Part shown: positions 25,471 through 38,489 of the stretch, piece after piece
Numbering within the stretch: position 1 is the stretch's first letter
How the letters are laid out: the number at the start of each line of letters is the position of its first letter
NCBI RefSeq assembly: GCF_037038585.1
Contig: NW_027288576.1
Location: 62,001 to 126,000 of the forward strand
Reading direction: 5' to 3'
DNA from: Patagioenas fasciata
Lineage: Eukaryota > Chordata > Aves > Columbiformes > Columbidae
Length of the DNA stretch: 64,000 bases
Made by a program: the position numbers and the translations under genes
The notes under the pieces: model-generated
Told to the model about the DNA's origin: nothing
Databases searched by the model: none
Seen by the model: only the letters and a program-made list of their open reading frames with translations

Positions 25471-26885
25471 CACAAGTGTTTGCCCTCAGCTATAGATCAG
25501 GGACAAGCCTGTGAAGAGCAACCAAAGAGCTCGTCCGTCTTTCCCTCAATAGATGGGAGTAGGCGCGCTTGCGGATGTGTGCGTGTGTGTGGCCACGCGT
25601 TTGCTTAGGCATCAGTGTGTGAAAAGGTAGGTGCTTTTCTCTAGCTGCGTGTGCGTGCACGTGGTGCTGGGTGCACATCCCTGGGTGCTCGTGGAAAGGT
25701 TTCTGCATGGTTTTCGCTGAGGAATCGTGTGTGTGCACATGGACAAAGAGAAGGCGCAGCAACCAGGTTCCAGCGCCGAAGAAGGCAAAAGGCGAGGTTT
25801 CCGGCGCTATCTCCTTCTCTCCCCAGAGCTAGTCGCGCAAAGCAAGCCGCTAAGCCGGCGACCGGCAAGAGAGCTACAACGAAGCATGCCGAACGGAGAA
25901 AATAGCAGCAGCTCATCTGTTCACACCTTGTTTCTGCCATGTGCTTGAACGCCAAGACGTTCGCGCTTCTGTGAGATGAAAGACGTCCTTCTGCATATGT
26001 GGTTGCTCACACCGGTGCACTTGTTAGTGTATCCATTCAGTCCTGGGCTGCGGGGCATTCAGAAGTGGCTCTGTGGAGACGTCTGCATAGAGGCAGCTGT
26101 CAGAACACGCACACTCGATTGTTCACCAAAACATATGCAGACGCGTCCTTAGCCTGTAGATTTGGATGCACAGAGTTCCCTGTGTTCGCAAGAGACAAGG
26201 GAATCGCGTCTGTGCGCACAGAAGCAATAGCGGACCGTTTCCCTCGGAGTGGACGCGAAAGAGCCGTCTATATACTCGCAGACACGCGAACGTGCCTCAA
26301 TGCGGTCACAGAGGCAGCAGCTTTTGCACAGATGCTCCTGGTGATTCTGGCACTTTCCAGGCACACTCCTGAAAGTCGCGCACACTGCTGTTCACTCGCT
26401 AAACGACCTCTTGGGAAACACGTCTCCGGTCGACGGACCGCTCAGATTGCTTCTCGTGTAACTGTGAACTGTGTCAGCGCAGGGAATCCGTCTCTGTTGA
26501 GCAGATGTCAATCCTGCCTCGCTTTTGCTTTGTTGCCTCTACCAAGATGATTTCCCGTTTCTCTCTTCACTGGAGCAGGCAGACACAGCCAACGCACATC
26601 AAGTGTCAAGAGACACGCTCTGCTGAGCTCAACGCTTGTGCAGATGCACATGTGCGACGAAGTCAACACACGTGCTTGTGGAGAGAAAGAAAGGGACTCC
26701 CAGGCGTGTGGAGCGACGGGGAGAAAGAGCGGGCGCTGAGGAACACAGTTTCAAACAGACTGTCTCCACACAAACAGGCACCTGTCTGCAGGTATCCTAG
26801 ATCTTGATTCTTGAACTTGAGGAAACACGCGTCTGAGCAAAACTCCCAAACGCTTCCAGGAAAGACACAGGCTCTCCCACAAGCA
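25471..26885. repeat. Satellite unit U19
   Basis: One base of its own, G at 26252 (offset 782). Otherwise majority sequence. Confidence 0.97.
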
Positions 26886-28300
26886 CACAAGTGTTTGCCC
26901 TCAGCTATAGATCAGGGACAAGCCTGTGAAGAGCAACCAAAGAGCTCGTCCGTCTTTCCCTCAATAGATGGGAGTAGGCGCGCTTGCGGATGTGTGCGTG
27001 TGTGTGGCCACGCGTTTGCTTAGGCATCAGTGTGTGAAAAGGTAGGTGCTTTTCTCTAGCTGCGTGTGCGTGCACGTGGTGCTGGGTGCACATCCCTGGG
27101 TGCTCGTGGAAAGGTTTCTGCATGGTTTTCGCTGAGGAATCGTGTGTGTGCACATGGACAAAGAGAAGGCGCAGCAACCAGGTTCCAGCGCCGAAGAAGG
27201 CAAAAGGCGAGGTTTCCGGCGCTATCTCCTTCTCTCCCCAGAGCTAGTCGCGCAAAGCAAGCCGCTAAGCCGGCGACCGGCAAGAGAGCTACAACGAAGC
27301 ATGCCGAACGGAGAAAATAGCAGCAGCTCATCTGTTCACACCTTGTTTCTGCCATGTGCTTGAACGCCAAGACGTTCGCGCTTCTGTGAGATGAAAGACG
27401 TCCTTCTGCATATGTGGTTGCTCACACCGGTGCACTTGTTAGTGTATCCATTCAGTCCTGGGCTGCGGGGCATTCAGAAGTGGCTCTGTGGAGACGTCTG
27501 CATAGAGGCAGCTGTCAGAACACGCACACTCGATTGTTCACCAAAACATATGCAGACGCGTCCTTAGCCTGTAGATTTGGATGCACAGAGTTCCCTGTGT
27601 TCGCAAGAGACAAGGGAATCGCGTCTGTGCGCACAGAAGCAATAGCGGACCGTTTCCCTCGGAGTGAACGCGAAAGAGCCGTCTATATACTCGCAGACAC
27701 GCGAACGTGCCTCAATGCGGTCACAGAGGCAGCAGCTTTTGCACAGATGCTCCTGGTGATTCTGGCACTTTCCAGGCACACTCCTGAAAGTCGCGCACAC
27801 TGCTGTTCACTCGCTAAACGACCTCTTGGGAAACACGTCTCCGGTCGACGGACCGCTCAGATTGCTTCTCGTGTAACTGTGAACTGTGTCAGCGCAGGGA
27901 ATCCGTCTCTGTTGAGCAGATGTCAATCCTGCCTCGCTTTTGCTTTGTTGCCTCTACCAAGATGATTTCCCGTTTCTCTCTTCACTGGAGCAGGCAGACA
28001 CAGCCAACGCACATCAAGTGTCAAGAGACACGCTCTGCTGAGCTCAACGCTTGTGCAGATGCACATGTGCGACGAAGTCAACACACGTGCTTGTGGAGAG
28101 AAAGAAAGGGACTCCCAGGCGTGTGGAGCGACGGGGAGAAAGAGCGGGCGCTGAGGAACACAGTTTCAAACAGACTGTCTCCACACAAACAGGCACCTGT
28201 CTGCAGGTATCCTAGATCTTGATTCTTGAACTTGAGGAAACACGCGTCTGAGCAAAACTCCCAAACGCTTCCAGGAAAGACACAGGCTCTCCCACAAGCA
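26886..28300. repeat. Satellite unit U20
   Basis: Majority sequence. First of four consecutive units without any difference I could find. Confidence 0.97.
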
Positions 28301-29715
28301 CACAAGTGTTTGCCCTCAGCTATAGATCAGGGACAAGCCTGTGAAGAGCAACCAAAGAGCTCGTCCGTCTTTCCCTCAATAGATGGGAGTAGGCGCGCTT
28401 GCGGATGTGTGCGTGTGTGTGGCCACGCGTTTGCTTAGGCATCAGTGTGTGAAAAGGTAGGTGCTTTTCTCTAGCTGCGTGTGCGTGCACGTGGTGCTGG
28501 GTGCACATCCCTGGGTGCTCGTGGAAAGGTTTCTGCATGGTTTTCGCTGAGGAATCGTGTGTGTGCACATGGACAAAGAGAAGGCGCAGCAACCAGGTTC
28601 CAGCGCCGAAGAAGGCAAAAGGCGAGGTTTCCGGCGCTATCTCCTTCTCTCCCCAGAGCTAGTCGCGCAAAGCAAGCCGCTAAGCCGGCGACCGGCAAGA
28701 GAGCTACAACGAAGCATGCCGAACGGAGAAAATAGCAGCAGCTCATCTGTTCACACCTTGTTTCTGCCATGTGCTTGAACGCCAAGACGTTCGCGCTTCT
28801 GTGAGATGAAAGACGTCCTTCTGCATATGTGGTTGCTCACACCGGTGCACTTGTTAGTGTATCCATTCAGTCCTGGGCTGCGGGGCATTCAGAAGTGGCT
28901 CTGTGGAGACGTCTGCATAGAGGCAGCTGTCAGAACACGCACACTCGATTGTTCACCAAAACATATGCAGACGCGTCCTTAGCCTGTAGATTTGGATGCA
29001 CAGAGTTCCCTGTGTTCGCAAGAGACAAGGGAATCGCGTCTGTGCGCACAGAAGCAATAGCGGACCGTTTCCCTCGGAGTGAACGCGAAAGAGCCGTCTA
29101 TATACTCGCAGACACGCGAACGTGCCTCAATGCGGTCACAGAGGCAGCAGCTTTTGCACAGATGCTCCTGGTGATTCTGGCACTTTCCAGGCACACTCCT
29201 GAAAGTCGCGCACACTGCTGTTCACTCGCTAAACGACCTCTTGGGAAACACGTCTCCGGTCGACGGACCGCTCAGATTGCTTCTCGTGTAACTGTGAACT
29301 GTGTCAGCGCAGGGAATCCGTCTCTGTTGAGCAGATGTCAATCCTGCCTCGCTTTTGCTTTGTTGCCTCTACCAAGATGATTTCCCGTTTCTCTCTTCAC
29401 TGGAGCAGGCAGACACAGCCAACGCACATCAAGTGTCAAGAGACACGCTCTGCTGAGCTCAACGCTTGTGCAGATGCACATGTGCGACGAAGTCAACACA
29501 CGTGCTTGTGGAGAGAAAGAAAGGGACTCCCAGGCGTGTGGAGCGACGGGGAGAAAGAGCGGGCGCTGAGGAACACAGTTTCAAACAGACTGTCTCCACA
29601 CAAACAGGCACCTGTCTGCAGGTATCCTAGATCTTGATTCTTGAACTTGAGGAAACACGCGTCTGAGCAAAACTCCCAAACGCTTCCAGGAAAGACACAG
29701 GCTCTCCCACAAGCA
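28301..29715. repeat. Satellite unit U21
   Basis: Majority sequence at every position compared. Confidence 0.97.
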
Positions 29716-31130
29716 CACAAGTGTTTGCCCTCAGCTATAGATCAGGGACAAGCCTGTGAAGAGCAACCAAAGAGCTCGTCCGTCTTTCCCTCAATAGATG
29801 GGAGTAGGCGCGCTTGCGGATGTGTGCGTGTGTGTGGCCACGCGTTTGCTTAGGCATCAGTGTGTGAAAAGGTAGGTGCTTTTCTCTAGCTGCGTGTGCG
29901 TGCACGTGGTGCTGGGTGCACATCCCTGGGTGCTCGTGGAAAGGTTTCTGCATGGTTTTCGCTGAGGAATCGTGTGTGTGCACATGGACAAAGAGAAGGC
30001 GCAGCAACCAGGTTCCAGCGCCGAAGAAGGCAAAAGGCGAGGTTTCCGGCGCTATCTCCTTCTCTCCCCAGAGCTAGTCGCGCAAAGCAAGCCGCTAAGC
30101 CGGCGACCGGCAAGAGAGCTACAACGAAGCATGCCGAACGGAGAAAATAGCAGCAGCTCATCTGTTCACACCTTGTTTCTGCCATGTGCTTGAACGCCAA
30201 GACGTTCGCGCTTCTGTGAGATGAAAGACGTCCTTCTGCATATGTGGTTGCTCACACCGGTGCACTTGTTAGTGTATCCATTCAGTCCTGGGCTGCGGGG
30301 CATTCAGAAGTGGCTCTGTGGAGACGTCTGCATAGAGGCAGCTGTCAGAACACGCACACTCGATTGTTCACCAAAACATATGCAGACGCGTCCTTAGCCT
30401 GTAGATTTGGATGCACAGAGTTCCCTGTGTTCGCAAGAGACAAGGGAATCGCGTCTGTGCGCACAGAAGCAATAGCGGACCGTTTCCCTCGGAGTGAACG
30501 CGAAAGAGCCGTCTATATACTCGCAGACACGCGAACGTGCCTCAATGCGGTCACAGAGGCAGCAGCTTTTGCACAGATGCTCCTGGTGATTCTGGCACTT
30601 TCCAGGCACACTCCTGAAAGTCGCGCACACTGCTGTTCACTCGCTAAACGACCTCTTGGGAAACACGTCTCCGGTCGACGGACCGCTCAGATTGCTTCTC
30701 GTGTAACTGTGAACTGTGTCAGCGCAGGGAATCCGTCTCTGTTGAGCAGATGTCAATCCTGCCTCGCTTTTGCTTTGTTGCCTCTACCAAGATGATTTCC
30801 CGTTTCTCTCTTCACTGGAGCAGGCAGACACAGCCAACGCACATCAAGTGTCAAGAGACACGCTCTGCTGAGCTCAACGCTTGTGCAGATGCACATGTGC
30901 GACGAAGTCAACACACGTGCTTGTGGAGAGAAAGAAAGGGACTCCCAGGCGTGTGGAGCGACGGGGAGAAAGAGCGGGCGCTGAGGAACACAGTTTCAAA
31001 CAGACTGTCTCCACACAAACAGGCACCTGTCTGCAGGTATCCTAGATCTTGATTCTTGAACTTGAGGAAACACGCGTCTGAGCAAAACTCCCAAACGCTT
31101 CCAGGAAAGACACAGGCTCTCCCACAAGCA
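29716..31130. repeat. Satellite unit U22
   Basis: Majority sequence at every position compared. Confidence 0.97.
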
Positions 31131-32545
31131 CACAAGTGTTTGCCCTCAGCTATAGATCAGGGACAAGCCTGTGAAGAGCAACCAAAGAGCTCGTCCGTCT
31201 TTCCCTCAATAGATGGGAGTAGGCGCGCTTGCGGATGTGTGCGTGTGTGTGGCCACGCGTTTGCTTAGGCATCAGTGTGTGAAAAGGTAGGTGCTTTTCT
31301 CTAGCTGCGTGTGCGTGCACGTGGTGCTGGGTGCACATCCCTGGGTGCTCGTGGAAAGGTTTCTGCATGGTTTTCGCTGAGGAATCGTGTGTGTGCACAT
31401 GGACAAAGAGAAGGCGCAGCAACCAGGTTCCAGCGCCGAAGAAGGCAAAAGGCGAGGTTTCCGGCGCTATCTCCTTCTCTCCCCAGAGCTAGTCGCGCAA
31501 AGCAAGCCGCTAAGCCGGCGACCGGCAAGAGAGCTACAACGAAGCATGCCGAACGGAGAAAATAGCAGCAGCTCATCTGTTCACACCTTGTTTCTGCCAT
31601 GTGCTTGAACGCCAAGACGTTCGCGCTTCTGTGAGATGAAAGACGTCCTTCTGCATATGTGGTTGCTCACACCGGTGCACTTGTTAGTGTATCCATTCAG
31701 TCCTGGGCTGCGGGGCATTCAGAAGTGGCTCTGTGGAGACGTCTGCATAGAGGCAGCTGTCAGAACACGCACACTCGATTGTTCACCAAAACATATGCAG
31801 ACGCGTCCTTAGCCTGTAGATTTGGATGCACAGAGTTCCCTGTGTTCGCAAGAGACAAGGGAATCGCGTCTGTGCGCACAGAAGCAATAGCGGACCGTTT
31901 CCCTCGGAGTGAACGCGAAAGAGCCGTCTATATACTCGCAGACACGCGAACGTGCCTCAATGCGGTCACAGAGGCAGCAGCTTTTGCACAGATGCTCCTG
32001 GTGATTCTGGCACTTTCCAGGCACACTCCTGAAAGTCGCGCACACTGCTGTTCACTCGCTAAACGACCTCTTGGGAAACACGTCTCCGGTCGACGGACCG
32101 CTCAGATTGCTTCTCGTGTAACTGTGAACTGTGTCAGCGCAGGGAATCCGTCTCTGTTGAGCAGATGTCAATCCTGCCTCGCTTTTGCTTTGTTGCCTCT
32201 ACCAAGATGATTTCCCGTTTCTCTCTTCACTGGAGCAGGCAGACACAGCCAACGCACATCAAGTGTCAAGAGACACGCTCTGCTGAGCTCAACGCTTGTG
32301 CAGATGCACATGTGCGACGAAGTCAACACACGTGCTTGTGGAGAGAAAGAAAGGGACTCCCAGGCGTGTGGAGCGACGGGGAGAAAGAGCGGGCGCTGAG
32401 GAACACAGTTTCAAACAGACTGTCTCCACACAAACAGGCACCTGTCTGCAGGTATCCTAGATCTTGATTCTTGAACTTGAGGAAACACGCGTCTGAGCAA
32501 AACTCCCAAACGCTTCCAGGAAAGACACAGGCTCTCCCACAAGCA
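31131..32545. repeat. Satellite unit U23
   Basis: Majority sequence. It ends directly before the first long unit. Confidence 0.97.
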
Positions 32546-34244
32546 CACAAGTGTTTGCCCTCAGCTATAGATCAGGGACAAGCCTGTGAAGAGATGCCCT
32601 GCTATTCTTTCGCCTTATGGCATCATGTGTTTCGTTCCTCTTGGAGATCGATTGTTAAACGTCTTTCCTCGGGCGACTGTGAAGCATTTGCCAGCGGAGG
32701 AGAAGTAGCACGGAGCAGCATTCAGTACTGCCTACGAGTGTCTTTGCTATCCTACTAGCGGAGCTCCAAGAACAGGCACACATCTTCAGGTACCTTCCAA
32801 ATGTGGATTCCCCTGCAGCCCCGTAGGCGGGCGTGCAGTACGCCAACCGTCAACGGACGTTTTTCCCCTCAAGCCTGTCAGGACGTTGCTCGTCCGTCTT
32901 TCCCTCAATAGATGGGAGTAGGCGCGCTTGCGGATGTGTGCGTGTGTGTGGCCACGCGTTTGCTTAGGCTTCAGTGTGTGAAAAGGTAGGTGCTTTTCTC
33001 TAGCTGCGTGTGCGTGCACGTGGTGCTGGGTGCACATCCCTGGGTGCTCGTGGAAAGGTTTCTGCATGGTTTTCGCTGAGGAATCGTGTGTGTGCACATG
33101 GACAAAGAGAAGGCGCAGCAACCAGGTTCCAGCGCCGAAGAAGGCAAAAGGCGAGGTTTCCGGCGCTATCTCCTTCTCTCCCCAGAGCTAGTCGCGCAAA
33201 GCAAGCCGCTAAGCCGGCGACCGGCAAGAGAGCTACAACGAAGCATGCCGAACGGAGAAAATAGCAGCAGCTCATCTGTTCACACCTTGTTTCTGCCATG
33301 TGCTTGAACTCCAAGACGTTCGCGCTTCTGTGAGATGAAAGACGTCCTTCTGCATATGTGGTTGCTCACACCGGTGCACTTGTTAGTGTATCCATTCAGT
33401 CCTGGGCTGCGGGGCATTCAGAAGTGGCTCTGTGGAGACGTCTGCATAGAGGCAGCTGTCAGAACACGCACACTCGATTGTTCACCAAAACATATGCAGA
33501 CGCGTCCTTAGCCTGTAGATTTGGATGCACAGAGTTCCCTGTGTTCGCAAGAGACAAGGGAATCGCGTCTGTGCGCACAGAAGCAATAGCGGACCGTTTC
33601 CCTCGGAGTGAACGCGAAAGAGCCGTCTATATACTCGCAGACACGCGAACGTGCCTCAATGCGGTCACAGAGGCAGCAGCTTTTGCACAGATGCTCCTGG
33701 TGATTCTGGCACTTTCCAGGCACACTCCTGAAAGTCGCGCACACTGCTGTTCACTCGCTAAACGACCTCTTGGGAAACACGTCTCCGGTCGACGGACCGC
33801 TCAGATTGCTTCTCGTGTAACTGTGAACTGTGTCAGCGCAGGGAATCCGTCTCTGTTGAGCAGATGTCAATGCTGCCTCGCTTTTGCTTTGTTGCCTCTA
33901 CCAAGATGATTTCCCGTTTCTCTCTTCACTGGAGCAGGCAGACACAGCCAACGCACATCAAGTGTCAAGAGACACGCTCTGCTGAGCTCAACGCTTGTGC
34001 AGATGCACATGTGCGACGAAGTCAACACACGTGCTTGTGGAGAGAAAGAAAGGGACTCCCAGGCGTGTGGAGCGACGGGGAGAAAGAGCGGGCGCTGAGG
34101 AACACAGTTTCAAACAGACTGTCTCCACACAAACAGGCACCTGTCTGCAGGTATCCTAGATCTTGATTCTTGAACTTGAGGAAACACGCGTCTGAGCAAA
34201 ACTCCCAAACGCTTCCAGGAAAGACACAGGCTCTCCCACAAGCA
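32546..34244. repeat. Long satellite unit U24 (1,699 bp)
   Basis: It carries the 294-bp block at 32594-32887 in place of the usual 10 bp. Linked changes are T at 32970 (offset 141), T at 33310 (offset 481) and G at 33872 (offset 1043). U39 has exactly the same set, so the two probably descend from one long unit. Confidence 0.97.
32594..32887. repeat. 294-bp replacement block, copy 1
   Basis: Ordinary units have CAACCAAAGA here, between GTGAAGAG and GCTCGTCCG; this unit has 294 unrelated bases. Because 10 bp are lost as well as 294 gained, this is a block replacement, not a simple insertion, and I see no target-site duplication or terminal inverted repeats. A 9-bp direct repeat CAAGCCTGT lies just left of the block (32579-32587) and near its right end (32870-32878). 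A small inverted repeat is at 32830-32844. The stretch 32771-32796 matches unit offsets 1303-1328 at 20 of 26 bases, so part of the block may be a diverged satellite relative. It contains no recognisable gene. Confidence 0.9.
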
Positions 34245-35659
34245 CACAAGTGTTTGCCCTCAGCTATAGATCAGGGACAAGCCTGTGAAGAGCAACCAAA
34301 GAGCTCGTCCGTCTTTCCCTCAATAGATGGGAGTAGGCGCGCTTGCGGATGTGTGCGTGTGTGTGGCCACGCGTTTGCTTAGGCATCAGTGTGTGAAAAG
34401 GTAGGTGCTTTTCTCTAGCTGCGTGTGCGTGCACGTGGTGCTGGGTGCACATCCCTGGGTGCTCGTGGAAAGGTTTCTGCATGGTTTTCGCTGAGGAATC
34501 GTGTGTGTGCACATGGACAAAGAGAAGGCGCAGCAACCAGGTTCCAGCGCCGAAGAAGGCAAAAGGCGAGGTTTCCGGCGCTATCTCCTTCTCTCCCCAG
34601 AGCTAGTCGCGCAAAGCAAGCCGCTAAGCCGGCGACCGGCAAGAGAGCTACAACGAAGCATGCCGAACGGAGAAAATAGCAGCAGCTCATCTGTTCACAC
34701 CTTGTTTCTGCCATGTGCTTGAACGCCAAGACGTTCGCGCTTCTGTGAGATGAAAGACGTCCTTCTGCATATGTGGTTGCTCACACCGGTGCACTTGTTA
34801 GTGTATCCATTCAGTCCTGGGCTGCGGGGCATTCAGAAGTGGCTCTGTGGAGACGTCTGCATAGAGGCAGCTGTCAGAACACGCACACTCGATTGTTCAC
34901 CAAAACATATGCAGACGCGTCCTTAGCCTGTAGATTTGGATGCACAGAGTTCCCTGTGTTCGCAAGAGACAAGGGAATCGCGTCTGTGCGCACAGAAGCA
35001 ATAGCGGACCGTTTCCCTCGGAGTGAACGCGAAAGAGCCGTCTATATACTCGCAGACACGCGAACGTGCCTCAATGCGGTCACAGAGGCAGCAGCTTTTG
35101 CACAGATGCTCCTGGTGATTCTGGCACTTTCCAGGCACACTCCTGAAAGTCGCGCACACTGCTGTTCACTCGCTAAACGACCTCTTGGGAAACACGTCTC
35201 CGGTCGACGGACCGCTCAGATTGCTTCTCGTGTAACTGTGAACTGTGTCAGCGCAGGGAATCCGTCTCTGTTGAGCAGATGTGGATCCTGCCTCGCTTTT
35301 GCTTTGTTGCCTCTACCAAGATGATTTCCCGTTTCTCTCTTCACTGGAGCAGGCAGACACAGCCAACGCACATCAAGTGTCAAGAGACACGCTCTGCTGA
35401 GCTCAACGCTTGTGCAGATGCACATGTGCGACGAAGTCAACACACGTGCTTGTGGAGAGAAAGAAAGGGACTCCCAGGCGTGTGGAGCGACGGGGAGAAA
35501 GAGCGGGCGCTGAGGAACACAGTTTCAAACAGACTGTCTCCACACAAACAGGCACCTGTCTGCAGGTATCCTAGATCTTGATTCTTGAACTTGAGGAAAC
35601 ACGCGTCTGAGCAAAACTCCCAAACGCTTCCAGGAAAGACACAGGCTCTCCCACAAGCA
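34245..35659. repeat. Satellite unit U25, GG-type
   Basis: GG at 35283-35284. Otherwise majority sequence. Confidence 0.97.
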
Positions 35660-37074
35660 CACAAGTGTTTGCCCTCAGCTATAGATCAGGGACAAGCCTG
35701 TGAAGAGCAACCAAAGAGCTCGTCCGTCTTTCCCTCAATAGATGGGAGTAGGCGCGCTTGCGGATGTGTGCGTGTGTGTGGCCACGCGTTTGCTTAGGCA
35801 TCAGTGTGTGAAAAGGTAGGTGCTTTTCTCTAGCTGCGTGTGCGTGCACGTGGTGCTGGGTGCACATCCCTGGGTGCTCGTGGAAAGGTTTCTGCATGGT
35901 TTTCGCTGAGGAATCGTGTGTGTGCACATGGACAAAGAGAAGGCGCAGCAACCAGGTTCCAGCGCCGAAGAAGGCAAAAGGCGAGGTTTCCGGCGCTATC
36001 TCCTTCTCTCCCCAGAGCTAGTCGCGCAAAGCAAGCCGCTAAGCCGGCGACCGGCAAGAGAGCTACAACGAAGCATGCCGAACGGAGAAAATAGCAGCAG
36101 CTCATCTGTTCACACCTTGTTTCTGCCATGTGCTTGAACGCCAAGACGTTCGCGCTTCTGTGAGATGAAAGACGTCCTTCTGCATATGTGGTTGCTCACA
36201 CCGGTGCACTTGTTAGTGTATCCATTCAGTCCTGGGCTGCGGGGCATTCAGAAGTGGCTCTGTGGAGACGTCTGCATAGAGGCAGCTGTCAGAACACGCA
36301 CACTCGATTGTTCACCAAAACATATGCAGACGCGTCCTTAGCCTGTAGATTTGGATGCACAGAGTTCCCTGTGTTCGCAAGAGACAAGGGAATCGCGTCT
36401 GTGCGCACAGAAGCAATAGCGGACCGTTTCCCTCGGAGTGAACGCGAAAGAGCCGTCTATATACTCGCAGACACGCGAACGTGCCTCAATGCGGTCACAG
36501 AGGCAGCAGCTTTTGCACAGATGCTCCTGGTGATTCTGGCACTTTCCAGGCACACTCCTGAAAGTCGCGCACACTGCTGTTCACTCGCTAAACGACCTCT
36601 TGGGAAACACGTCTCCGGTCGACGGACCGCTCAGATTGCTTCTCGTGTAACTGTGAACTGTGTCAGCGCAGGGAATCCGTCTCTGTTGAGCAGATGTCAA
36701 TCCTGCCTCGCCTTTGCTTTCTTGCCTCTACCAAGATGATTTCCCGTTTCTCTCTTCACTGGAGCAGGCAGACACAGCCAACGCACATCAAGTGTCAAGA
36801 GACACGCTCTGCTGAGCTCAACGCTTGTGCAGATGCACATGTGCGACGAAGTCAACACACGTGCTTGTGGAGAGAAAGAAAGGGACTCCCAGGCGTGTGG
36901 AGCGACGGGGAGAAAGAGCGGGCGCTGAGGAACACAGTTTCAAACAGACTGTCTCCACACAAACAGGCACCTGTCTGCAGGTATCCTAGATCTTGATTCT
37001 TGAACTTGAGGAAACACGCGTCTGAGCAAAACTCCCAAACGCTTCCAGGAAAGACACAGGCTCTCCCACAAGCA
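35660..37074. repeat. Satellite unit U26, CC-type
   Basis: C at 36712 and 36721. Confidence 0.97.
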
Positions 37075-38489
37075 CACAAGTGTTTGCCCTCAGCTATAGA
37101 TCAGGGACAAGCCTGTGAAGAGCAACCAAAGAGCTCGTCCGTCTTTCCCTCAATAGATGGGAGTAGGCGCGCTTGCGGATGTGTGCGTGTGTGTGGCCAC
37201 GCGTTTGCTTAGGCATCAGTGTGTGAAAAGGTAGGTGCTTTTCTCTAGCTGCGTGTGCGTGCACGTGGTGCTGGGTGCACATCCCTGGGTGCTCGTGGAA
37301 AGGTTTCTGCATGGTTTTCGCTGAGGAATCGTGTGTGTGCACATGGACAAAGAGAAGGCGCAGCAACCAGGTTCCAGCGCCGAAGAAGGCAAAAGGCGAG
37401 GTTTCCGGCGCTATCTCCTTCTCTCCCCAGAGCTAGTCGCGCAAAGCAAGCCGCTAAGCCGGCGACCGGCAAGAGAGCTACAACGAAGCATGCCGAACGG
37501 AGAAAATAGCAGCAGCTCATCTGTTCACACCTTGTTTCTGCCATGTGCTTGAACGCCAAGACGTTCGCGCTTCTGTGAGATGAAAGACGTCCTTCTGCAT
37601 ATGTGGTTGCTCACACCGGTGCACTTGTTAGTGTATCCATTCAGTCCTGGGCTGCGGGGCATTCAGAAGTGGCTCTGTGGAGACGTCTGCATAGAGGCAG
37701 CTGTCAGAACACGCACACTCGATTGTTCACCAAAACATATGCAGACGCGTCCTTAGCCTGTAGATTTGGATGCACAGAGTTCCCTGTGTTCGCAAGAGAC
37801 AAGGGAATCGCGTCTGTGCGCACAGAAGCAATAGCGGACCGTTTCCCTCGGAGTGAACGCGAAAGAGCCGTCTATATACTCGCAGACACGCGAACGTGCC
37901 TCAATGCGGTCACAGAGGCAGCAGCTTTTGCACAGATGCTCCTGGTGATTCTGGCACTTTCCAGGCACACTCCTGAAAGTCGCGCACACTGCTGTTCACT
38001 CGCTAAACGACCTCTTGGGAAACACGTCTCCGGTCGACGGACCGCTCAGATTGCTTCTCGTGTAACTGTGAACTGTGTCAGCGCAGGGAATCCGTCTCTG
38101 TTGAGCAGATGTCAATCCTGCCTCGCTTTTGCTTTGTTGCCTCTACCAAGATGATTTCCCGTTTCTCTCTTCACTGGAGCAGGCAGACACAGCCAACGCA
38201 CATCAAGTGTCAAGAGACACGCTCTGCTGAGCTCAACGCTTGTGCAGATGCACATGTGCGACGAAGTCAACACACGTGCTTGTGGAGAGAAAGAAAGGGA
38301 CTCCCAGGCGTGTGGAGCGACGGGGAGAAAGAGCGGGCGCTGAGGAACACAGTTTCAAACAGACTGTCTCCACACAAACAGGCACCTGTCTGCAGGTATC
38401 CTAGATCTTGATTCTTGAACTTGAGGAAACACGCGTCTGAGCAAAACTCCCAAACGCTTCCAGGAAAGACACAGGCTCTCCCACAAGCA
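37075..38489. repeat. Satellite unit U27
   Basis: Majority sequence at every position compared. Confidence 0.97.

Noticed and set aside
32471..32758. 95-residue frame created when the 294-bp block extends a 70-residue frame
   Set aside because: A chance in-frame join. Copy 3 has a stop in the same frame through A at 57293, and no domain is visible.
32594..32887. Transposon or insertion sequence
   Set aside because: No target-site duplication, terminal inverted repeats, poly-A tail or coding capacity. Ten bases of the host unit are lost at the site.
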